From an uncultured Croceitalea sp. (lineage in GTDB: Bacteria > Bacteroidota > Bacteroidia > Flavobacteriales > Flavobacteriaceae): a stretch of DNA of 64,000 bases. Below the pieces are notes generated by a model, which was not told where the DNA came from, ran no database searches, and saw nothing but the letters and a program-made list of their open reading frames with translations. The position numbers were made by a program, and so were the translations under genes. The stretch covers positions 186,001 to 250,000 of the forward strand of contig CANLXH010000003.1 in assembly GCA_947495075.1 (NCBI GenBank). Reading direction: 5' to 3'. How positions within the stretch are numbered: position 1 is the stretch's first letter; every line of letters starts with the position of its first letter. Below, in pieces: positions 47,088 to 54,558 of this stretch.

Positions 47088-47160
47088 AACGAGAGAAACT
47101 CTTACGAAAGTAAGGGCTTTTTTTATGGAGCTAAGCGAAATAAAAAGGGACTTGTTCCAA

Positions 47161-47994
47161 CTATCGATTCAATAAACCTGTACGGTACATCATAATCTGT
47201 TCTTTGATTCTGGTTTCCTGCGCAGTGGTCAATTCATTCATCCATGCGTCATTTACATAATTCATATAGTTATGTATTGGAGCAAACTCTCCGGCAGTGC
47301 ATGCGTTATGTGGCAAACCAACTTCTGGAGTGCCATAGTTTGGAGCACTATGAGCCGGCGTATCTAATACATGGTCCCCAATACTGTCGCAGCCACCTTG
47401 GAAGGTATGGTAAAGACCCAACCAATGTCCCACTTCATGTACACCTGTCATGCCCAAGTTAAATGGGGAAGCACTCCCTTTTGGAAGTGATTCATCTAAT
47501 ACCACTACCCCATCCATGATGGGGTCTCCAGCAAGATCATAGGGAAATGTAGCCCAACCCAAAAGCCCAGACACCAGCCCTCCGGTGTAAAAATTCAAAT
47601 ATTTCTTGGAATCTTGACCCATAAAAGTTTTCGCCTCACGTTCGGCGGCAGAACCGTGCCCCATTAAATACCAACTGTGATTATCAATATATGCAACATG
47701 TGATTCGCTATACTTAAAACTAAGGTTAGCCCCTTTGAATGCAGAATTCAATAGTGCTATTTGCGATTCTCGCTGATTTCTTTTAATGAGTCCCCTGCCT
47801 CCGTATGTAATATGGTGAAAACGGACTTCTATATTAAGTCTTGAATAGAGTCGTCTCCTAGATTTGTTAAAGGAAATCTCTTCATCAACTCTTAGAATAT
47901 CAATGGGCGTGGGAATTTTCGTGGCACAGCCGCGGCCGTGTTTGCTAAATTGCTCCTCACTTTCAAATTCTTTGTTATTAATATAAAATGCCAT
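47161..47994 (-). CDS. M43 (pappalysin/ulilysin-like) zinc metalloprotease without signal peptide
   Basis: A 277-residue metzincin. The zinc motif is HEVGHWLGLYH (His186, Glu187, His190, His196, an exact HExxHxxGxxH). The Met-turn is NYMNY (Met244). An N-terminal GRGCAT (Cys23) and Cys202/Cys232 fit the disulfide pattern of M43 enzymes, and GDHVLDTPAHSAPNYGTP is the family's calcium/substrate loop. Unlike most bacterial M43 proteins it has no signal peptide and no C-terminal sorting domain, so it appears cytosolic. It is the last gene of a four-gene operon, 50 bp after the caspase-like gene. Confidence 0.85.
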   Translation of the reverse strand: MAFYINNKEFESEEQFSKHGRGCATKIPTPIDILRVDEEISFNKSRRRLYSRLNIEVRFHHITYGGRGLIKRNQRESQIALLNSAFKGANLSFKYSESHVAYIDNHSWYLMGHGSAAEREAKTFMGQDSKKYLNFYTGGLVSGLLGWATFPYDLAGDPIMDGVVVLDESLPKGSASPFNLGMTGVHEVGHWLGLYHTFQGGCDSIGDHVLDTPAHSAPNYGTPEVGLPHNACTAGEFAPIHNYMNYVNDAWMNELTTAQETRIKEQIMMYRTGLLNR

Positions 47995-48044
47995 TTCTCT
48001 AGATTTTAGCTGTTTTTTTTAAGACTAGTAATAAGCCAATATCA

Positions 48045-48695
48045 TTATACGCTCATCAAAATCGTAGCAGATTTATCCCCATACTTTGAATCTTTGTTTG
48101 GATGACAAAATGCATCCTTATTTTCCCTAATGAAAATATGGTAATTGCCGTTTTGGCTACTATTATCAATGGCCTCAATTGCACTTTCATAGGCTAAAAT
48201 AGCCATATTGGCTGCTTCGGAAGCCGTTGCTCCATTATTCAACTGAATCACCAAAGTTTCATCGGGATTCATAAAATGATCTATAAGATGATAATCCGGA
48301 TCGTCTTCATGGGGCGCTTTAAAATAATCGTTGTACCCAAAAAAGGCCTTGCATTTTTGACGCACCATTTCAGGTCCCAAAGAATCACCTGCAAAACAGG
48401 CATGGAGATGCACAATCTTTTCTTGCAAATAGGTTGCCAAATTATTATCGTTAGCATGAAATATTTCGGTATGCCCATAATCATTTATATAGTCAAAATC
48501 ACCATGACCACTATACGTAATCAATGCCTCTGGATGATTGGTGCACCCGTTTTTTATGTTACTGGCTTGAGCTCCGCTCGACTCATATACCGCAACAACA
48601 TCTAACTGAATGTGGCGATACAGGTGTTGTTTTCTATAGTCTCCGATTTGTATGCTATCTTCGTCATTTTTGACGTCTATATAAATAATACTCAT
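48045..48695 (-). CDS. Caspase-like (clan CD / C14-CHAT-type) cysteine protease
   Basis: A 216-residue cytosolic protein. Strand LITYSGHGDFDYI contains the His-Gly of the clan CD catalytic dyad (His64), and strand KIVHLHACFAGDSLG contains the catalytic Cys (Cys100), the exact spacing and order of caspase, CHAT and C11/C13 proteases. A C-terminal strand HIFIRENKDAF follows. It is smaller than metacaspases and lacks a separate regulatory domain. Its ATG lies inside the preceding gene's end (4-base overlap), so they are coupled. No sequence for a prodomain or signal peptide is seen. Substrate unknown. Confidence 0.78.
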   Translation of the reverse strand: MSIIYIDVKNDEDSIQIGDYRKQHLYRHIQLDVVAVYESSGAQASNIKNGCTNHPEALITYSGHGDFDYINDYGHTEIFHANDNNLATYLQEKIVHLHACFAGDSLGPEMVRQKCKAFFGYNDYFKAPHEDDPDYHLIDHFMNPDETLVIQLNNGATASEAANMAILAYESAIEAIDNSSQNGNYHIFIRENKDAFCHPNKDSKYGDKSATILMSV

Positions 48696-49054
48696 TCGGT
48701 TGAATTTAGTCTTTGGACCATCAAGTCTATTGTTTTTAGTTCTAACTGGATTAGATACTCTGCGTGCTTAGAATTCTCCTTAATTAATTGAATCGCTTTC
48801 TCCCTATCGACTTTGCCAACGCCAGGTAAACGAAAAATACCATAGTTCTTTACATTTTCAAGCCGGTGGAGTGCAATCATTTTTCTATTTGTTTCTCGAT
48901 TAGAATCTAGCTGGATACGCATTACCCCTTCTTTTTGAATAGAATCGTAATCCTTGAGGGTAATCTCATTACCATTATTATCGAGTCCTACTACCAAATC
49001 CCACTGGTCTTTTGGTATTTTGTTTCTTTCAGGGTTTTTTTTCTGTAATGGCAT
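48692..49054 (-). CDS. Small protein with helix-hairpin-helix-like motif, caspase partner
   Basis: A 120-residue, highly charged cytosolic protein that I do not recognise. The N-terminal half is probably beta-rich (WDLVVGLDNNGNEITLKDY). Residues about 75-92 (IFRLPGVGKVDREKAIQLI) resemble a helix-hairpin-helix with the LPGVGK hairpin, and the C-terminus is helical. HhH motifs usually bind DNA backbone or proteins. It overlaps the caspase-like gene by 4 bases and starts 12 bp after the exported helical protein, so the products probably work together. Confidence 0.6.
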   Translation of the reverse strand: MPLQKKNPERNKIPKDQWDLVVGLDNNGNEITLKDYDSIQKEGVMRIQLDSNRETNRKMIALHRLENVKNYGIFRLPGVGKVDREKAIQLIKENSKHAEYLIQLELKTIDLMVQRLNSTE

Positions 49055-49066
49055 ACTATGAAATTG

Positions 49067-50305
49067 TTAATCTATTTCATCGTTTTTGTAGAAAGGGAAT
49101 ACAAAATGCTCTTTGGATGCACTAACCAAAGTTCCCTCTGCGTTAAACAGCATTCCAGAAATATGAGCACCCCCGCTGAAGCTAATATTATTCACCCACC
49201 AACTTTTTTTTGTAAAAGCAGTTCCACTTGCCTCCACTTCCACAATAATGATAAAAGAATTGGGCACATTCAATTTGGTGACAATGGCTTCTATCTGTTT
49301 TGAAGATGCCAGTAAACTACTTTTGTCATCCCCAACCTCATATAATCGTTTTGTCAACATCTCATAGGCAGAAATTTGAGCAGAAATCTTTTGCAACCCG
49401 CTACTAATCTCATCCAATCGTTCCTTTCTTTTCTTTTTGAGACCCGTATCCATTTCGTCTTTGTGTAACTTCTTTGCTTCTGCTTCAAGTTCTTTTACCG
49501 TTTCGGATAGAGTCACAAATTTGGTGTGCGTGGTTGTGATATCCTTCCATGCATTGGAGAGTTCTCCGGAACTGCCGTTAAGGATAACCGGAATATGAAC
49601 GGGTGAAATAATATTCACCCCACTGAACTTTTTGTTGAGCGCATTGAAAAGGCTAGCCGCAATGGCGACTTCAGAAATCTCAGTCTCGGTAACGGTAAAT
49701 GAACGTTCTTCATTAAAAGCCGATTTTAGGGCACCGATAGTCTGAATGAGGGAATAGGTACCTACCAAAGCTGCTGTAAAACCTGCCAGATCAACGCTCC
49801 TTGCATTGGGGTCAAGTGGTATACTGGCAATGTCATCCAATTTTTTATACTCTCTTTCAAATCTGGTTTTGAAATCTGCCAAATCCAACTTGAGCTCTTG
49901 ATAAGCTATTATTTGGGATTTGAGCGTTTCATTGTAGATAATTACGTTCTTTAATTTTTTTGAATTAAAGTTCACAACATCGCTGCTAAAAAGGGAGTTG
50001 ACCAATTTTTCCATGGTTCGATCAACAGCTTTTTGGGCCAATACCTTGTTTTCAATATGCACACCGGTTACCGAAGTACTTGATTTTACAGGGTCCAAGC
50101 TTAAACCACCTTTAAGCTTATCCAACTTGGCCGCCCTTTCATCCTTTTCATTTACGGCAATGGATTTCTTCAATTCAGATATGGTTTTTAGTTCTTTTAA
50201 TGCTTTTATTTCTTCGGAATCAGAGGTTCCTGTATCGGTATTGTCGGTTTGTGCTGTAGTCTTGGCCATAATTAAAAAACTTACTATTAAAAATATTGTT
50301 CTCAT
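49067..50305 (-). CDS. Exported helical protein of unknown function, first gene of the protease operon
   Basis: A 412-residue protein with a signal peptide (1-19, cleavage likely after TTAQ). The mature part is mostly helical: coiled-coil-like stretches at about 29-66 and 265-320, and a hydrophobic stretch at about 174-196 (AGFTAALVGTYSLIQTIGAL). The C-terminal region is beta-rich (FIIIVEVEASGTAF, WWVNNISFSGGAHISGMLF). Long helices around a hydrophobic segment resemble alpha-helical pore-forming proteins in outline, but I see no family motif, so this is only a suggestion. It heads an operon with the caspase-like and M43 genes. Confidence 0.65.
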   Translation of the reverse strand: MRTIFLIVSFLIMAKTTAQTDNTDTGTSDSEEIKALKELKTISELKKSIAVNEKDERAAKLDKLKGGLSLDPVKSSTSVTGVHIENKVLAQKAVDRTMEKLVNSLFSSDVVNFNSKKLKNVIIYNETLKSQIIAYQELKLDLADFKTRFEREYKKLDDIASIPLDPNARSVDLAGFTAALVGTYSLIQTIGALKSAFNEERSFTVTETEISEVAIAASLFNALNKKFSGVNIISPVHIPVILNGSSGELSNAWKDITTTHTKFVTLSETVKELEAEAKKLHKDEMDTGLKKKRKERLDEISSGLQKISAQISAYEMLTKRLYEVGDDKSSLLASSKQIEAIVTKLNVPNSFIIIVEVEASGTAFTKKSWWVNNISFSGGAHISGMLFNAEGTLVSASKEHFVFPFYKNDEID

Positions 50306-50381
50306 TATTAACTTTTATTATAATCAGGATGGTTGGTATAATTTTATCTCATTTCAAAATTCGCATTTCACTTATTTTTTC

Positions 50382-50403
50382 AAATACCCAATTATGGGTA
50401 TTT
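50382..50403. promoter_or_regulatory. Inverted repeat upstream of the protease operon
   Basis: AAATACCCA (50382-50390), loop ATTA, TGGGTATTT (50395-50403). It lies 77 bp before the first ATG of the operon (50305) and could be an operator. No regulator gene is adjacent. Confidence 0.35.
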
Positions 50404-50622
50404 TCTGGGGGAGGTAACAAAGGAAGTAAGTCAATGGTTTGGAGTACAACAATATAGAAATTGACCATTAAAATCCATTATAGGAAAACCTTAGAATTTC
50501 TATGGTTTTTATTCCATTTTACACGCTTTTTCTTACAAAATAGAGTGTTTTCAGAAAAAAGGTGTTCTATTACATTTTTGGAAGAAGATTTTTAGAAAAA
50601 AAAATTAAAGGAGAATAAGAAT
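50404..50622. other. AT-rich intergenic stretch; candidate terminator of the 50623 gene
   Basis: The gap from 50306 to 50622 holds the inverted repeat at 50382 and, near 50483-50512, a hairpin AAAACC-T-TAGAA / TTCTA-T-GGTTTT that could end the minus-strand transcript of the gene at 50623. I see no other feature or credible reading frame. Confidence 0.4.
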
Positions 50623-51036
50623 TTATAGATTAAGTAATATCAAAACCAAGGTTACTACTCCAACACTAGTTGAAAATATCCCTGTTGCTCTTGATTTGTT
50701 CCAACCAGAAAGTCCTAATAGCATGCAAAGCGAAACAATCCCTAAAACAAAAGAAGCGAATCCAACAATTTTTGGAAAAGTTAGTTCACTAGTTTCAAAA
50801 TCAATTGGATATCCTTCTGTTGTCATCATAACAATTTTGGTCATTGCAAAAACTGTTATTAAAAAGAAAGCTGCCGCTAAGATACTTACTTTAAGAAGCC
50901 AAGCTCCAATGTTACCTTCACTCTTTGTTATTAATAAATTTGCCATAACAGCAATTGAAAACCCACCTAATAAGGAGTTTATTATAATTAACTGATTGGC
51001 TATTTTATTTAAATATTCGGGCTGCAGTTCCAACAT
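50623..51036 (-). CDS. Four-helix membrane protein, unknown
   Basis: A 137-residue inner-membrane protein with hydrophobic segments at about 12-36, 45-68, 88-108 and 115-137. No motif known to me. It lies alone, transcribed away from the dispersed repeat copy C, inside the tRNA-Leu island. An ordinary hypothetical membrane protein. Confidence 0.65.
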   Translation of the reverse strand: MLELQPEYLNKIANQLIIINSLLGGFSIAVMANLLITKSEGNIGAWLLKVSILAAAFFLITVFAMTKIVMMTTEGYPIDFETSELTFPKIVGFASFVLGIVSLCMLLGLSGWNKSRATGIFSTSVGVVTLVLILLNL

Positions 51037-51130
51037 AGTAGCAGTATTAATAGGTTGTACATTTTGTAATTATAGGTGCCAAAAGCCGTCAGTTTTCTTC
51101 GAGGAAAAAGCTCGACTGCTGCAAGGGAAG

Positions 51131-51225
51131 GTATCGAGAACAAGGTTTTTAATCTAAAAATTCTTGTTCTCGATACAATTTTTCTGAACCTTGTCCATAA
51201 AAATCACTCGAATAGAGAAATTTTC
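51131..51225. repeat. Dispersed palindromic repeat, copy C
   Basis: The best preserved copy: perfect 14-bp arms GTATCGAGAACAAG (51131-51144) and CTTGTTCTCGATAC (51163-51176), a T run, then AAAATCACTCGAATAGAG (51199-51216). Copies A and B lie at 27539 and 40127 in the same orientation. It is located within the island, so the repeat is shared by island and chromosome backbone. Confidence 0.75.
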
Positions 51226-51271
51226 ATTAAAATGCCCGACTGATTATAAAGTAGGGTTCATATTAAATGAG

Positions 51272-51829
51272 TTACCTTAAAGTATAGTAGTTTTCAATTA
51301 TCGTGTGGGATATTTTACCTGTTTTATCTTTGCTCAATTCAAATGTTCCTCCCCAGAGGCTTTCCGGATAATATAATAATTGTTTTGTCATCTCCCCTAT
51401 TACTACAGGTGCTTTTGTGTCTGGCAAGGACATCATCTCTGCGGCTTTGCTAATCGTAAACCACCTTGCATCCTCTTTGTTTTCTGGAACCACAAGACTT
51501 CCATCCACCTTTTTACATCTGTAATGTTGTCGAAATTGGGAAATGGGCTTATAATTGGGAACAAACATAAAGATGCCAGCAACCATAGGGCTAGATATAC
51601 TAAGATTATATTCCGAAGCTAGCTGCGCTAAGCCTTGCTTTATGGATGCTTTACTATTATGACGAAGTGCTGGAGTCATCCAGCCAAAATCATTTTTTTC
51701 TAGCAATACCTCACCTTTTTCGTTATAAATTAATAAACGCTGAATGGTATAGGTATCTTTCCCGGTTTCTTGAGCCCATACAAACTGACCGACTGCTACG
51801 GCCAATATTGCTATTAATATCTTCCTCAT
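51272..51829 (-). CDS. Exported Nudix-fold-like protein with degenerate Nudix box
   Basis: A 185-residue protein with a signal peptide (about 1-19, FVWAQ). The sequence YTIQRLLIYNEKGEVLLEKNDFGWMTPALRHNSKASIKQGLAQLASEYNLSIS runs like a Nudix domain (strand, then helix), but the GX5EX7REUXEEXGU box is not kept: the REUXEE acids are missing. A periplasmic, probably non-hydrolytic Nudix fold is unusual. It is the last gene of the MarR-linked four-gene operon, 12 bp after the DUF6090-like gene. Confidence 0.6.
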   Translation of the reverse strand: MRKILIAILAVAVGQFVWAQETGKDTYTIQRLLIYNEKGEVLLEKNDFGWMTPALRHNSKASIKQGLAQLASEYNLSISSPMVAGIFMFVPNYKPISQFRQHYRCKKVDGSLVVPENKEDARWFTISKAAEMMSLPDTKAPVVIGEMTKQLLYYPESLWGGTFELSKDKTGKISHTIIENYYTLR

Positions 51830-51841
51830 CTTGATTTTATT

Positions 51842-52606
51842 TTAATTAATTCGATACTCTTTTTTTATTTTCTTGGTTAAACTATCCGCACTGAACCATG
51901 CATCCTCTAACATTACATTATAATACTCCACATTACTTTGATAGATATAGACCTTGTTTGCAAATTCATTAATCAGTATGGTATCATTGGAAAGCAATTT
52001 TTGGGTAATGGCTTTGGTGCTTATCTGCCCGGTCCGTCTTCTATACTGCGCTTTAGCCTTGAAAGGAAATTGGTTAAAAATTCGTAGGCCCAAATTGGAG
52101 GTCTGCTTGTAAATAAAATCATAATCCTCTTGTTGCCTTTTTAATTCCTGTTTTCGGTAATCGTATTCCAATATGGCTCGCACCACAGCCTTACTCGACA
52201 AAAGACGCAAGCCACTAGAATAATTCAATTGTCTTAAAGTTTGCTCATTGGGAATAAAAAATACAGGGTCCCCACTTAGGCCTTCATAACTCATGTAAAG
52301 GGCTTTATCATCTTTGTGTTGATTATAGGTAAAACCTAAATCTGAAAGCGTATCCAATTTTTTAATACGATATTCATTGAAGGACATGGTTTCTCGAATC
52401 TTTATTTTATCGATTTCAATGTCCTTTAAGAGGGACCGCACGTAGTCCTTTTCAATGCTCTTTTCAACGAATCCATCCCTAATATTATCAGCTATAAAAC
52501 CTAGAAAAACTGCCAAAAAAAGCATAAGAAATTCTGGGAACAACATTCTTACTTTTTCTTTGAGAGAATGAAGTCTGCGGCTTTTTAGTATATCGTATAA
52601 GTGCAT
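51842..52606 (-). CDS. DUF6090-like membrane protein
   Basis: A 254-residue protein with one transmembrane helix (about 24-42, FPEFLMLFLAVFLGFIADNI) and a large charged extracytoplasmic or cytoplasmic helical domain. The opening PEFLMLFLAVFLGFIADNIRD and the following EKDYVRSLLKDIEIDKIKI match the DUF6090 pattern common in Flavobacteriia. Function unknown. It lies between the NTF2-like and Nudix-like genes with gaps of 4 and 12 bp. Confidence 0.65.
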   Translation of the reverse strand: MHLYDILKSRRLHSLKEKVRMLFPEFLMLFLAVFLGFIADNIRDGFVEKSIEKDYVRSLLKDIEIDKIKIRETMSFNEYRIKKLDTLSDLGFTYNQHKDDKALYMSYEGLSGDPVFFIPNEQTLRQLNYSSGLRLLSSKAVVRAILEYDYRKQELKRQQEDYDFIYKQTSNLGLRIFNQFPFKAKAQYRRRTGQISTKAITQKLLSNDTILINEFANKVYIYQSNVEYYNVMLEDAWFSADSLTKKIKKEYRIN

Positions 52607-52610
52607 ACTA

Positions 52611-53039
52611 TTACTGAATGAAATAGACTTCTTTAATTCTAAAGTCCTTTATTACATAAATGGCGGTGGCCCTGATCGTTTTATCTCCCAATTGAACCTT
52701 TTCCTTATCAATGACCACATTTTGTTCTACTATTCTATTCTCTAAAGTGCAGTGCAGGTTTGGTATAGTTTCGAACATACGTTTATAGGTATCCCGCATT
52801 TTATCTTTTCCCTGATAAAGCAATCTATCTGGAAAACGGTAGACTTTAACATCCTCTGCATAGGATTTTAGAAACGAATCTATATCCTTGGCATTGTAGG
52901 CATCTAGCTGTTCTTGAGCAATACGCTCAAAACGAGTCTCATATTGATGGGAGGCCTCTTTTTCTTGGGCACTCAATGAGACGAATGCACCAAGAAACAA
53001 TAGTATAAAAAATGTACTCCTTATATTCATTTTGCTCAT
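52611..53039 (-). CDS. Exported NTF2-like/SnoaL-type protein
   Basis: A 142-residue exported protein. ATG 53039 follows the hydrolase stop by 4 bp and gives a signal peptide ending SLSAQ. The domain ERIAQEQLDAYNAKDIDSFLKSYAEDVKVYRFPDRLLYQGKDKMRDTYKRMF is a SnoaL/NTF2-like steroid-isomerase fold, closed by AIYVIKDFRIKEVYFIQ. It may be a small-molecule binding protein or an enzyme; catalytic residues cannot be assigned. It is part of the MarR-linked operon. Confidence 0.75.
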   Translation of the reverse strand: MSKMNIRSTFFILLFLGAFVSLSAQEKEASHQYETRFERIAQEQLDAYNAKDIDSFLKSYAEDVKVYRFPDRLLYQGKDKMRDTYKRMFETIPNLHCTLENRIVEQNVVIDKEKVQLGDKTIRATAIYVIKDFRIKEVYFIQ

Positions 53040-53043
53040 TTTA

Positions 53044-53958
53044 TTAAAGTTTAATGGTTCCATCTTTTACCAATTCTATAATTCGTCTGTCTGGTCCTGC
53101 ATGTCCTCCATCCGAAGTGTAAATAGGCACACCCTTAGATTTTAAAAACTTGATTTCGTTTTCGGTAAGTGCTCCAATTTGAGGGTCATTGGTGGCATAA
53201 GCGAAAATGACATTTGATAAATCCATGTCTGCCAGTTCCTCTGTAAACTTATGCTTTCCCAATGCCCCTTTCATGAATTGCTTTACCCTAGATATTTTAT
53301 GGTAGTATTCTCCTCGGTTGGGATTACGTACCCTCGTAGTATCTGGAAATATTAAAGTCTTGCCATCTTCCAAATACTTTGAATTGTAGCCTTTTAAATG
53401 ATATTTTACTTGTAAAGGCGCTGGATCTAATCTCCCAGCGCTTATTAGATACTTATCCGCTTGATTTCCGCTAGTTGTTAAATGGTAAGGAATCATCATC
53501 GCACCCCAAGAAGTACCCGCAACTATTACCTTTTTATTACGATCTTTAAAATACTTTATAGTCCTATTAAGAATTTCAACCTCGTTGTTCACTTCCAGTT
53601 CCGCCATTTCTTCCGTGAACTCATTTTTCCAATGGTATATTGTTGGGTTTAGTGTGTTTGCCTGATGAATATGTGCTCGATAGTAACTGAAAAAGTCTGG
53701 TAATGCAGACCATACTGTTCTTCCGCTAAAGTCAAAATACAATTGATTGTGGGGACCACCCTCTGCAATAATCAATACGGTATCACTATTAATATCCCCT
53801 TCTCCAATAAACAGCTTTGTAGTGTCTTGGGCGAGTACCGTGGGTTCATAATTAAAGTTTGTTTCCTTAACTGCTAAAGGAATAACTTCATTTTTTTCTT
53901 GTGAGTTACAAGAGCCTAACAGCGTAATTAGCGCTAAAGTGATTACATAATTTTTCAT
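53044..53958 (-). CDS. Alpha/beta hydrolase lipoprotein
   Basis: A 304-residue lipoprotein. ATG 53958 gives a signal MKNYVITLALITLLGSC with lipobox Cys; an upstream ATG at 53994 would extend it by 12 residues and run over the operator. It shows VLIIAEGGPHNQLYF (oxyanion region), GTSWGAMM (nucleophile Ser), ATNDPQIG (acid) and DGGHAGPDRRI (His). This is a complete catalytic triad in the expected order. It is the first gene of the operon divergent from marR. Substrate unknown. Confidence 0.78.
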   Translation of the reverse strand: MKNYVITLALITLLGSCNSQEKNEVIPLAVKETNFNYEPTVLAQDTTKLFIGEGDINSDTVLIIAEGGPHNQLYFDFSGRTVWSALPDFFSYYRAHIHQANTLNPTIYHWKNEFTEEMAELEVNNEVEILNRTIKYFKDRNKKVIVAGTSWGAMMIPYHLTTSGNQADKYLISAGRLDPAPLQVKYHLKGYNSKYLEDGKTLIFPDTTRVRNPNRGEYYHKISRVKQFMKGALGKHKFTEELADMDLSNVIFAYATNDPQIGALTENEIKFLKSKGVPIYTSDGGHAGPDRRIIELVKDGTIKL

Positions 53959-53977
53959 GTTTTTTTTTGATTTAATG

Positions 53978-54036
53978 AAATATCTTGATATCAAGATATT
54001 TTACAAATATATATAATTTATCTTTATGTAAAGATA
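53978..54036. promoter_or_regulatory. Two palindromic operators between marR and its divergent operon
   Basis: A perfect 24-bp palindrome (53978-54001) with half-site AAATATCTTGAT, and a second site TATCTTTA-TG-TAAAGATA (54019-54036) with the same TATCTT half. They sit 31 bp before marR (54067) and within the promoter of the divergent hydrolase gene, as expected for a MarR-type autoregulator. Confidence 0.6.
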
Positions 54037-54066
54037 TATTTCTTATTTTCGTCTATATTCTTTTTA

Positions 54067-54558
54067 ATGGAACCGGATATTATAGACAAATTACTGGCGG
54101 AATGGCGTAGCGAAAGATCCGAATTGGATGCTTCCGCTATGGCTGTAGTTGGACGCGTTCTAAAGCTCGGTAAGATTTTGGAGAAAAAAGCGGGTTTGGC
54201 TTTACGAGACACGGGTATTTATTATACCGATTTGGATGTTTTGGCAACTTTACGACGCTCTGGGAATCCCTATGCACTTACTCCTACCCAACTAATGCAG
54301 TCCGTCTTAATTACCTCAGGGGCTATGACCGCACTGTTGGACAGATTGACAAAACTGGGGCTTATTTATAGAAAACCAGATGAAAAAGATAAGCGTATTA
54401 AGCGTGCAATACTCACCGAAAAAGGGCTTGAAACTATAAATAAAGCAATTGAAATTCGCTTTGAGGAAGCTCATGATTCCATCTCTGTCTTGACGAAAGA
54501 AGAGCAAAAAGAACTAGCCCATTTACTTAAAAAGTTGTTATTGTCCATCCCTGATTAA
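54067..54558 (+). CDS. MarR-family transcriptional regulator
   Basis: A 163-residue winged-helix regulator. A helical N-terminal dimer region is followed by the wHTH (about 60-118): [56 protein letters not shown], with the MarR wing DEKDKRIKRAILTEKGL. It is divergent from the exported-protein operon, with two palindromes between. The 3' end overlaps that of the GNAT gene by 4 bases. Confidence 0.9.
   Translation: MEPDIIDKLLAEWRSERSELDASAMAVVGRVLKLGKILEKKAGLALRDTGIYYTDLDVLATLRRSGNPYALTPTQLMQSVLITSGAMTALLDRLTKLGLIYRKPDEKDKRIKRAILTEKGLETINKAIEIRFEEAHDSISVLTKEEQKELAHLLKKLLLSIPD

Noticed and set aside
46734..47089. Open frames on the minus strand across the two tRNA genes
   Set aside because: They are antisense to tRNAs; frames starting with words like GLEPAR are a well-known false product of tRNA genes.
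48276..48605. 109-codon plus-strand frame over the caspase-like gene
   Set aside because: Antisense to the catalytic motifs; no domain or promoter.
47161..50305. Gasdermin or CRISPR-linked caspase (TPR-CHAT) system
   Set aside because: No gasdermin-like, TPR or cas gene is seen. The caspase-like protein is short and alone, so naming a known system would be unsupported.
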